From the NCBI GenBank assembly GCA_946639085.1, contig CAMPBP010000092.1, forward strand, positions 1-5,918: a DNA stretch of 5,918 bases, in the 5' to 3' direction. The DNA comes from an uncultured Lachnospiraceae bacterium (GTDB lineage Bacteria > Bacillota > Clostridia > Lachnospirales > Lachnospiraceae). The notes under the pieces are model-generated. The model searched no databases, had not been told where the DNA came from, and saw only the letters and a list, made by a program, of their open reading frames with translations. The position numbers and the translations under genes were made by a program. Below are positions 1-5,357 of this stretch, piece after piece; the first letter of the stretch is position 1; every line of letters starts with the position of its first letter.

Positions 1-43
1 ACTGAAAATCCTCGTGTCACTGGTTCGATTCCGGTTCTGGGCA
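1..43 (+). tRNA. tRNA-Phe (anticodon GAA), 3' part only
   Basis: This is the 3' portion of a phenylalanine tRNA; the acceptor 5' strand, D arm and most of the anticodon 5' stem lie before the window. The anticodon loop CTGAAAA is at 2-8 with GAA at 4-6, and the 3' half of the anticodon stem (TCCTC) is at 9-13. The variable loop is GTGTC (14-18). The T arm is ACTGG/CCGGT around the loop TTCGATT (19-35). The acceptor 3' strand TCTGGGC is at 36-42 and the discriminator A at 43. The next bases are CGA, not CCA, so the CCA end would have to be added by tRNA nucleotidyltransferase. A hairpin terminator follows directly. Confidence 0.93.
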
Positions 44-45
44 CG

Positions 46-78
46 AAAAAAGAACTCCGATAAACGGAGTTCTTTTTT
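46..78. terminator. Bidirectional intrinsic terminator between tRNA-Phe and the 101-residue protein gene
   Basis: A perfect 14-bp inverted repeat pairs 46-59 (AAAAAAGAACTCCG) with 65-78 (CGGAGTTCTTTTTT) around the loop ATAAA. The GC-rich core ACTCCG/CGGAGT is flanked by an A-tract on one side and a T-tract on the other. It therefore reads as a stem plus U-run on both strands: it ends the tRNA on + and the minus-strand gene whose TAA stop is at 80-82. The stop codon lies only one base from the stem. Confidence 0.92.
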
Positions 79-79
79 G

Positions 80-385
80 TTATAAGAATATGTAGATCAT
101 TCGGTAAGCGAACTTTCTGTACCAGCGATCACCGTCATCTTCGAGATCAACACCGTTGTCACAGCTGTTGTAAAAGCGTTTGGCCAGGCTTGTGTATTTG
201 ATGAACTTTGGAAGTTTGTCAAAACGATAGTAGATGAATCCGTGTGTGTAGATCTCCGCAGCGAGCTGTTTTACCGTCATTCCTGTTATTTGTTTGTTTT
301 CTATTATTTCCTTTGCTTTTTCAAAGCATTTCTTCTTATTGTTATAATCGGCATACATACCGATATTTAAGTATTTCTTAGACAT
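80..385 (-). CDS. Small protein of unknown function (101 aa)
   Basis: I do not recognise a named family. The protein is small, soluble and mixed-charge, with no signal peptide and no membrane span. An N-terminal Lys-rich part with a probable helix (about 15-30) leads into a probable helix containing VKQLAAEIYTHGF (38-50). After that come several aromatic residues and a C-terminal acidic-then-aromatic patch, DLEDDGDRWYRKFAYR (80-95). Cys20 and Cys75 are the only cysteines. The AAEIYxH...YY and DxDxWYR patterns remind me of small uncharacterised Lachnospiraceae proteins, but I cannot verify that here. The ATG is at 383-385. Only a weak purine stretch (AGAG, about 8 bases upstream) precedes it. 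The start is 16 bases past the stop of the upstream hydrolase gene, so it is probably cotranscribed and perhaps translationally coupled. Transcription would end at the shared hairpin at 46-78. Confidence 0.75.
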   Translation of the reverse strand: MSKKYLNIGMYADYNNKKKCFEKAKEIIENKQITGMTVKQLAAEIYTHGFIYYRFDKLPKFIKYTSLAKRFYNSCDNGVDLEDDGDRWYRKFAYRMIYIFL

Positions 386-401
386 GTATCATTCTCTTTT
401 T

Positions 402-1328
402 CTATAATATGTTTTCGGCTATCCATCCTGTAAGCCCCTTAGGAAGTCTTTCGTCCATAGGAGTGTTGTCGTCAAACATGAGATTGCATTGTACCGCATT
501 CATAAGGCAATGCTGTCCCATTTCGATTCCTCCGTCTATGGAAGCGATTCCTTTATCCCCATTACGAACCCAGTCGGGAGTATATATGAAGCTGTGTTTC
601 ATACTATTTAACTTATCAAGTCTGGGAGCGATCATCTGATCGTAGTGATTGAATTCGTCACGTTTTCCCATGGCAAGGAATAAAACTTTGCCTTTTTCTT
701 CATATTTATCAAGAACTTCATCGTTTCCGAGCTCGCAGGAGCCTACCGGAATAACTGCGTCAAAGTCGTCCATGTAGTTGTCCATAAGCATCAAAGAAAA
801 TCTTCCACCCGACGAATTACCGAAAAGTATACGTTTTCCTACGTTTTCCGAATGCTCGTTTATGAAGTTCATTATAAGAGCGTGAGTGGGAACCAGATAG
901 TCTTTATCCCAGAAGCCTTTGGTTTTTCCGTTCTCGTCTTTATACTCGTTTGCCACCGGGATAAGTATATATGCTCCGCCCAGTGTATCCTGATAACTTT
1001 TTGAGGCATACAGTTCCGCGCCGGTATAGTTGATGCAAAGATCGTTTACCAAAGAGTTACTCGTTCCGTGAAGGAATATAAGTATGGGATGTTTCTTTTT
1101 ACCGTCATACCCGTTCTTTGTAGGATCGAAGAAATAGTATTTCATTCTGAATCCATCTTTTTCAAAGTATTTCTTCTCAAACAGATCAAAATATTTTCCG
1201 GGCTCATAAGTAGGATAGGGAGTTACAAAGTCGTCTTCGGGAACTTCATCGATCCAGGGAGCCACGGGACGGTTCTTTAATACATCTTCGTGTTCTGGTT
1301 TTAAGTAAATCCTCTTCTTTTCACTCAT
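402..1328 (-). CDS. Cytoplasmic alpha/beta-hydrolase, PHB-depolymerase/esterase-like (308 aa)
   Basis: Predicted serine hydrolase of the alpha/beta-hydrolase fold, close in pattern to the polyhydroxybutyrate depolymerase/feruloyl-esterase (LpqC-like) group. The substrate is unknown; a small carboxylic ester is most likely. Visible features, numbered from the chosen start: strand PILIFLHGTSNS (81-92) with the His-Gly oxyanion motif at 87-88; nucleophile elbow G-N-S-S-G at 170-174 with Ser172 as probable nucleophile; probable acid Asp224 in GKRDEF; probable His273 in GQHC near the C-terminus. It has no signal peptide or membrane span, so it should act in the cytoplasm. The reading frame is open for 14 codons further upstream, to 1370, but the ATG at 1326-1328 has GGAGG five bases before it, and the longer form would begin inside the predicted promoter. 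The 101-residue gene follows 16 bases downstream, suggesting a two-gene operon. The family call is firm; the reaction is inferred. Confidence 0.87.
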   Translation of the reverse strand: MSEKKRIYLKPEHEDVLKNRPVAPWIDEVPEDDFVTPYPTYEPGKYFDLFEKKYFEKDGFRMKYYFFDPTKNGYDGKKKHPILIFLHGTSNSLVNDLCINYTGAELYASKSYQDTLGGAYILIPVANEYKDENGKTKGFWDKDYLVPTHALIMNFINEHSENVGKRILFGNSSGGRFSLMLMDNYMDDFDAVIPVGSCELGNDEVLDKYEEKGKVLFLAMGKRDEFNHYDQMIAPRLDKLNSMKHSFIYTPDWVRNGDKGIASIDGGIEMGQHCLMNAVQCNLMFDDNTPMDERLPKGLTGWIAENIL

Positions 1329-1333
1329 TTTAA

Positions 1334-1338
1334 CCTCC
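1334..1338 (-). promoter_or_regulatory. Ribosome binding site that fixes the start of the 308-aa hydrolase
   Basis: On the minus strand GGAGG is followed by five bases (TTAAA) and then ATG at 1326-1328. An upstream in-frame ATG at 1368-1370 has no comparable site, so translation most likely begins at 1328, giving 308 residues and not 322. Confidence 0.85.
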
Positions 1339-1369
1339 AATGCATGTGTGTAACGTAGCGTACAAAACA

Positions 1370-1398
1370 ATTTTATAGCCTCATAAAAGACATTACAA
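1370..1398 (-). promoter_or_regulatory. Sigma-A-like promoter for the hydrolase/small-protein unit
   Basis: On the minus strand, TTGTAA (1393-1398) serves as -35 and TAAAAT (1370-1375) as -10, with a 17-base spacer. Each matches the TTGACA/TATAAT consensus at four or five of six positions. A start near 1362-1364 would give a leader of about 35 bases carrying the GGAGG site. The overlapping TATAAA is an alternative -10 with a 15-base spacer. Confidence 0.5.
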
Positions 1399-1494
1399 TA
1401 AAAACTTATTTTGTTGCTTATTCTTTAATTAAGATATGGTAGAAAATACGAAAGTATCCGAAAAACTATTAAAAGATAATTAACATAAAAAACC

Positions 1495-1521
1495 TAAAGT
1501 AACAACATGAGTTTCCGATAT
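1495..1521 (+). promoter_or_regulatory. Sigma-28 (SigD/FliA) type promoter for the surface coiled-coil protein
   Basis: TAAA at 1495-1498, then exactly 15 bases, then TCCGATAT at 1514-1521. The flagellar/motility sigma factor consensus in Bacillus subtilis and its relatives is TAAA-N15-GCCGATAT, so the match is complete at -35 and 7 of 8 at -10. Transcription should begin near 1527-1530, giving a leader of about 40 bases with the ribosome binding site at 1556-1562. No convincing sigma-A pair was found in the same region; candidate -10 boxes such as GATAAT (1475-1480) lack a usable -35. The call rests on sequence match and placement only. Confidence 0.72.
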
Positions 1522-1543
1522 AAATAATGAGGGACGGAGCAAA

Positions 1544-1562
1544 GCAAGTATTTGCAAGGAGG
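1544..1562 (+). promoter_or_regulatory. Ribosome binding site of the surface protein with a small hairpin abutting it
   Basis: AAGGAGG (1556-1562) lies five bases before the ATG at 1568, a near-perfect site that supports this start. A short inverted repeat, GCAA(GTAT)TTGC at 1544-1555, touches its 5' side. The hairpin does not cover the site; it may stabilise the short leader or be chance. Confidence 0.7.
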
Positions 1563-1567
1563 CTAAG

Positions 1568-3559
1568 ATGAGAAAAACGATTAAAGGTTCAAAGAAGATC
1601 ATTACAAGAATGACGGCTTTTGCATTAAGCCTTATTCTTTTATTTGGATGGGAAATCGGCTCATACGCTGACGGTTTCGATGCTGAGACGGTTATAGCTG
1701 AAGCGATAACAACCGTTGACGACACCGAAGAAACATTGGATACGATAAGCTTTGACGAGATCGAAGATGTTCAGGTCGAAGATCTCGGTGACTTTGACGA
1801 TGCTGCAAAGGAATTTGACGGTGCTGTAGAAAATACCTTGAATAATGCAGATACGGCAAATACATCAGAAGACAAAGATGAGGCTTTTGAGGCAAAAGAA
1901 AAAGCTGAAGATAATCTTTCCGATGCAAAAACCAAGTTAGACGATGCGGTAACTGCTTACGAAGAAGCAGGCAAGGCAATTAATGAGGTTGAAGGAAAGA
2001 TCACCGAGGCGGATGAAGCATATACCGAAGCAGCAAACGCTCTTGAAAAGGCAGGCGAAGACAACGCTCAGGCCAAGAAAGATCTTGAAGACGCTCTGGC
2101 AAGGATCGCAAAAGAAGAAGATAACAAGGAAAGACTTGAGGCTATACAGGATCAGTACTACGCAATGATGGTTTATTACTATCGTGCACTTAACGGAAGA
2201 GATAAGGCCATCTACGATGAAAAAGGAGTCCTGGACATTGAAGCAAACAGAGAATTGCTTACCGATGAGCAGATCGACAAGTTTGCCGCTAAGGGCGATG
2301 AAAAATTCTTCTTACTCGGAAGAGATCTTACCGGAAAGCTTGTTGAGTATATGATAATCAACGGCGATGCCAATGAAGAAGATCCTCAGTTCAAATTCGG
2401 TTATGAAGGAAAAGACGAAAAGGAAGCGCAGGAAGCCGTTCTTTTCAAAAATAAAAAGAATCTTGATCAGGCTCTTGCCGGAAAAGGCGAAAAGGGAACA
2501 GACGTCAACAATCAAACCGTATATGCCAACGAAACATATACACAGTTATGGAACAATAGCAACAGTCATGATAACGGAAGAACAAACCGTGTATCTGCAA
2601 GTTATATAGATAAAGACGGAAATGAGCAGGTAAGATATTATAACTACGTATTAAAATCATCTGATTTTGAAGAAAACACAGATGTTGAAAACGGAATGTT
2701 CTACCTTGCATCTATCGAACTTGATGAAAACAACAAGTGGACTGTAAACCGAGTTACAGACGAGAACAACTACGATGACTACAACAAACTTGTATCAGCC
2801 ATCGATGCAATAAAGGATTACACAAAAGCAAAAGAAGATGCGGCTAAAGCACTTGCAAAGATCGAACTTCTTAACGCAAAGATTGAAACACTCGAGTCTT
2901 CAAAGAGTGAGCAGAAAGCTCGTATCGAAGCATTAAACAAAGAGATCGCTCTTGCAAAAGAAGCTCTTGCAACAGCTACGGCAACAAAGGACGAACTTGA
3001 AGCAGCTTACAAAGAAGCAAAGGAAGTGGTTGAATCCATCGATCTTTCCAGATTTATTGTAGTCGAAGTTGTAAGCGAAAATGCTGAAGAAGCAGCAACT
3101 CCCGCAGTTGCGACACCCGCAGCAGATGACGTGATCATCATTGAAGAAGCTCCCGTAGCTTTGGCAGCACCCGCAGCATCCGTTATCGAAGCTTCGAACG
3201 AAGCAGCTGAAGAGGTTCTCGCAGCGGAGCCCGCAACAGAAGACACGACTTCCGCAAATGATAACAATACAACACCCGCTGTTGCACCGACAGCAGAAGA
3301 CAACACCGTTGATAATGGAGCACCCGCAACGATAGCGTTCATCAACGATGATCCTACAGCTACCATTTCAGCTCCCGCTTCAGATCTTACGATCGCTGAC
3401 GGACTTACAGCATTAGCATCGGGAAAGGCTGAAAAGAGCTTCAATATCAAGAATTACCTCTGGATCCTTCTTCTTATCGGAACCACAGTAGTAGCAAGTC
3501 TCCTTTACGCTTTCTACTCAAAGAAAGAAGAAGAGGAAGAGGAAGCAGCAGAAAACTAA
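1568..3559 (+). CDS. Secreted, membrane-anchored acidic coiled-coil surface protein of unknown function (663 aa)
   Basis: I do not recognise a named family; the architecture is clear. Residues 1-34 form a signal peptide: Lys/Arg-rich start, hydrophobic core about 16-30, likely cleavage after S-Y-A at 34. Residues 35-100 are strongly acidic and rich in Asp, Glu and Thr. Residues about 103-195 are an Ala/Glu/Lys/Asp-rich coiled coil. Residues about 196-405 look globular, with many Tyr and Asn and no motif I can name. Residues about 406-490 are a second coiled coil. Residues about 500-615 are an Ala/Pro/Thr-rich, disordered, wall-spanning-type linker with repeated TPA/APA units. One transmembrane helix lies at about 628-650, then Lys652-Lys653 and a short tail with six consecutive Glu (654-659). 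No LPxTG sorting motif precedes the helix, so it is probably a type I membrane protein exposed through the wall. The gene stands alone between divergent and convergent neighbours, has a sigma-28 type promoter, and ends at the hairpin at 3599-3631. Adhesin, envelope spacer or motility-associated surface protein are all possible. Confidence 0.9.
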   Translation: MRKTIKGSKKIITRMTAFALSLILLFGWEIGSYADGFDAETVIAEAITTVDDTEETLDTISFDEIEDVQVEDLGDFDDAAKEFDGAVENTLNNADTANTSEDKDEAFEAKEKAEDNLSDAKTKLDDAVTAYEEAGKAINEVEGKITEADEAYTEAANALEKAGEDNAQAKKDLEDALARIAKEEDNKERLEAIQDQYYAMMVYYYRALNGRDKAIYDEKGVLDIEANRELLTDEQIDKFAAKGDEKFFLLGRDLTGKLVEYMIINGDANEEDPQFKFGYEGKDEKEAQEAVLFKNKKNLDQALAGKGEKGTDVNNQTVYANETYTQLWNNSNSHDNGRTNRVSASYIDKDGNEQVRYYNYVLKSSDFEENTDVENGMFYLASIELDENNKWTVNRVTDENNYDDYNKLVSAIDAIKDYTKAKEDAAKALAKIELLNAKIETLESSKSEQKARIEALNKEIALAKEALATATATKDELEAAYKEAKEVVESIDLSRFIVVEVVSENAEEAATPAVATPAADDVIIIEEAPVALAAPAASVIEASNEAAEEVLAAEPATEDTTSANDNNTTPAVAPTAEDNTVDNGAPATIAFINDDPTATISAPASDLTIADGLTALASGKAEKSFNIKNYLWILLLIGTTVVASLLYAFYSKKEEEEEEAAEN

Positions 3560-3598
3560 GAATAATCAAGCATCTTAATCCTCCCCCTCATATACATG

Positions 3599-3631
3599 AA
3601 GAAAGGAAGAACTAAAAGTTCTTCCTTTCTT
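3599..3631. terminator. Bidirectional intrinsic terminator between convergent genes
   Basis: A perfect 15-bp inverted repeat pairs 3599-3613 (AAGAAAGGAAGAACT) with 3617-3631 (AGTTCTTCCTTTCTT) around a three-base AAA loop. On + it is followed by a T-rich tract (TTTCTTTATGTTT), and it lies 40 bases after the stop of the surface protein gene. On minus it follows the TAA stop (3644-3646) of the 533-residue hydrolase, where the downstream tract is only moderately T-rich. It probably ends both genes. Confidence 0.85.
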
Positions 3632-3643
3632 TATGTTTAATAT

Positions 3644-5245
3644 TTATTTGTTATCAAGTGAGAACTTGGAAATGAACTTCCAAGCGTTTTCACAGGTGTG
3701 CTGTCTGCACTCGTGAACCTGTCCGCTTATGCTTGCAAGAGCGGTTCTTACGACACCGTCTTCACTCTTAAAGTAGTTGATCGTAAGAGTGCTTCCTCTT
3801 GATTCATCGGGTACTTTCTCGACTTCATCTCCGTAAATACCGTAGATCGGATTTTCCCAGGAATCTTTGTCTTCGAATTTAACGTCGAATTTCTTAACGA
3901 TCTTGTTTACGGAAGCGAGATACTGAATTCTCTCAAGTCCGCTTTCTCCCTGCTTGGGCAATTCAACAAGATGCGATTCTTCGCCGCCTGAGTAGAACAT
4001 GGGAACACTTACGGTCTTGTTCATTCTCGGATCGTCGTAAGAAAGACCGAAAGGATTGTTCTTTACGGGGAATAATGCGCTGGCGGGCATAAGGCCTGCG
4101 AACACTTCGGGATACTCATGGAACATATCCCATGTCTTACCGCTTCCCATGGAGAATCCGGTGGCATAAATTCTCTTAACGTCGACATTGTATTTCTTTT
4201 TGATATCTTCAACTACCTGAATGGCTTCCGAAGCCGGAACATCCTGATGGTTTTCCAGTGAAACGAAGAGGAAACCGTTCTTATGACATACTTCCCACCA
4301 ACCGGCGACAAAAGTAAGGTACATTGAGGAATCTCCGCCGCCGTGGAAACCTACTACCAAAGGAGCGGGACCGTTCTTGAAGGTGTCGTTGTTGTAATAT
4401 GCAAAGTATCCGACTTTGTGAGTGGGATCTTTGTATCTCATATTCTTTTCGGAAGTGTTAACAACGCACATCTCGGCTTTTTCGGTCATATCAAGTGCTT
4501 CAAAATCGGGTTCGATCTCAATCTTTCCGCACCACATCTTAAACTTGCGAACGAATGCTTTAAAGTCTTTTTCGTATTCGGCTTTATCTTTTATAAGAAG
4601 ATTTTCGCATCCCTCAAAAGCTTTGTTTACCGCATCTGAGTTGCCGACGCTGAGTACTGCGATGTCTTTTCTTTGTACATCGGGAACCACACTTAAGTTT
4701 TCCATGGATACCATGGCGGGAGTGATCTCCCCCGGACCCCAAAGGTATTCGCCGTCGATCTTCTTCAAAAGATTCTTTGCACAGTAGTCTGCGGATTTAC
4801 CGTAGCTGTATATATCGGCTCTGAAAATAGCTCCTCTTATGAAATAACCTTTGAATTCTCTTTTGAAGAAATCGGTGATCTTTGCGATGCCGTCTTCATA
4901 ATCGGTATTCATCTTGATCTCTGCAATGAGATCTTTGTAAAGGTCTTCGTTTGCATTGTCCCAACCGCCGTCGCATGTGGGATAAACAAAAAGGACACTT
5001 GAATCCACTGCGGAAGCGATCTTTGCAAGACCTTTTTCTTCGGCGAATGCAACCGCTTCATCCATTGTCATCTCTTTTTCTTCAAATATGAGAAGAAGAG
5101 GAGCTCTGAATCCGTAGTTGTGAACCTGTCCGTCGATATCCGTTGCGGGAACATATGCCTTCACACGGAATTTATCGTATCCCTGCTGCCAGCATTTTCC
5201 GCCGTTTGAAAGTGCTTTAACCAAAGGCTTTTCCATTACTGCCAT
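3644..5245 (-). CDS. Two-part alpha/beta-hydrolase, PHB-depolymerase/esterase-like (533 aa)
   Basis: Predicted cytoplasmic serine esterase of the PHB-depolymerase/feruloyl-esterase-like group; the substrate is unknown. The catalytic domain is the C-terminal half (about 275-533). It has strand APLVVGFHGGG (294-304) with the oxyanion-type HGGG at 301-304, and elbow G-F-S-M-G at 363-367 with Ser365 as nucleophile. The likely acid is Glu422/Glu423 in SGGEES, and the likely His is His511 or His516 in GQVHECRQH. The N-terminal half (about 25-200) has the same order of elements: PLLLIF strand at 49-54, VLFVYP at 84-89, and GKSAD at 149-153, which looks like a degraded elbow. It may therefore be a decayed second hydrolase fold. 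No signal peptide or membrane span is seen. The start at 5245 is chosen because AAGGAGGG lies seven bases upstream; Met4 would be too far from it. That site is predicted to be buried in an mRNA hairpin (5253-5301). The 3' end is at the convergent terminator. Confidence 0.88.
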   Translation of the reverse strand: MAVMEKPLVKALSNGGKCWQQGYDKFRVKAYVPATDIDGQVHNYGFRAPLLLIFEEKEMTMDEAVAFAEEKGLAKIASAVDSSVLFVYPTCDGGWDNANEDLYKDLIAEIKMNTDYEDGIAKITDFFKREFKGYFIRGAIFRADIYSYGKSADYCAKNLLKKIDGEYLWGPGEITPAMVSMENLSVVPDVQRKDIAVLSVGNSDAVNKAFEGCENLLIKDKAEYEKDFKAFVRKFKMWCGKIEIEPDFEALDMTEKAEMCVVNTSEKNMRYKDPTHKVGYFAYYNNDTFKNGPAPLVVGFHGGGDSSMYLTFVAGWWEVCHKNGFLFVSLENHQDVPASEAIQVVEDIKKKYNVDVKRIYATGFSMGSGKTWDMFHEYPEVFAGLMPASALFPVKNNPFGLSYDDPRMNKTVSVPMFYSGGEESHLVELPKQGESGLERIQYLASVNKIVKKFDVKFEDKDSWENPIYGIYGDEVEKVPDESRGSTLTINYFKSEDGVVRTALASISGQVHECRQHTCENAWKFISKFSLDNK

Positions 5246-5252
5246 AAAATAA

Positions 5253-5301
5253 CCCTCCTTATTTTAAACTGCCTAATTAGACAGTAACAAAAAAAGGAGG
5301 G
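5253..5301 (-). promoter_or_regulatory. mRNA leader hairpin that buries the ribosome binding site of the 533-aa hydrolase
   Basis: In the minus-strand transcript, CCCUCCUU (5301 to 5294) is the exact complement of the ribosome binding site AAGGAGGG (5260 to 5253). Inward of this 8-bp stem come a U/U mismatch, four U-A pairs (5292-5289 with 5262-5265) and a small internal loop. Then follows a 6-bp stem ACUGUC/GGCAGU, with one U-G wobble, closed by the six-base loop UAAUUA. In total that is 18 pairs over 49 bases. The strand after the hairpin is U-rich (UUAUUUU), so the same structure could act as a terminator for the upstream permease gene. Whether the hairpin is transcribed depends on a start site beyond 5301, which is not proven. 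Confidence 0.6.
5268..5285. repeat. 18-bp near-perfect palindrome (possible operator or hairpin apex)
   Basis: ACTGCCTAATTAGACAGT equals its own reverse complement except for one base pair, 5272/5281. It sits 23 bases upstream of the hydrolase start and forms the upper stem of the larger hairpin at 5253-5301. Such a dyad could be a repressor operator (MarR-type sites are of similar size) or simply RNA structure. The single mismatch becomes a U-G wobble in RNA, which slightly favours a role in RNA. Confidence 0.6.
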
Positions 5302-5322
5302 AAAAACTTCTTACTATTTGCG

Positions 5323-5351
5323 ATTACATTTATCGAAAAATCATTTTTTAA
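5323..5351 (-). promoter_or_regulatory. Weak candidate promoter for the 533-aa hydrolase
   Basis: On the minus strand TTAAAA (5346-5351) and TGTAAT (5323-5328) are 17 bases apart, matching consensus at four and five of six positions. A start near 5316 would place the whole ribosome-binding-site hairpin in a leader of about 70 bases. The A/T-rich context makes such matches common, so this is tentative; read-through from the permease gene is an alternative. Confidence 0.25.
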
Positions 5352-5357
5352 CAATAT

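Noticed and set aside
358..366. ACCGATATT on the + strand as a second sigma-28 -10 box.
   Set aside because: No TAAA lies 15 bases upstream, it falls inside a minus-strand gene, and no + strand gene follows.
1329..1370. Fourteen extra in-frame codons upstream of the 308-aa hydrolase start.
   Set aside because: The upstream ATG has no ribosome binding site and overlaps the predicted -10, while the ATG at 1328 has GGAGG at ideal spacing.
1446..1562. Riboswitch-like pieces upstream of the surface protein: ATAC(GAAA)GTAT at 1446-1457 and GGGACGGAGCAAAGC at 1531-1545, faintly like parts of a class I cyclic-di-GMP aptamer.
   Set aside because: The pieces are too far apart, the paired stems are missing, and the predicted sigma-28 start near 1528 would leave the first element outside the transcript.
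3007..3450. A 147-codon open frame antisense to the surface protein gene.
   Set aside because: Its Ala/Ser/Val-rich product is what the reverse complement of an Ala/Glu/Pro-rich coding region yields; there is no start signal, and the + strand gene is clearly real.
3379..3559. An LPxTG-type cell-wall sorting signal at the C-terminus of the surface protein.
   Set aside because: No LPxTG or close variant precedes the membrane helix, and the tail is Glu-rich where sorting signals are basic.
5261..5290. TTGTTA (5285-5290) and TAAAAT (5261-5266), 18 bases apart with the palindrome between them, as a repressor-controlled promoter of the 533-aa hydrolase.
   Set aside because: Transcription would start at about 5253-5255 and cut off the ribosome binding site, so it is a poor primary promoter; the palindrome as an operator for an upstream promoter remains open.
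5327..5352. TTCGATAA on the minus strand as a sigma-28 -10 box for the 533-aa hydrolase.
   Set aside because: The nearest TAAA is only about nine bases upstream, not 15, so the pair does not fit.
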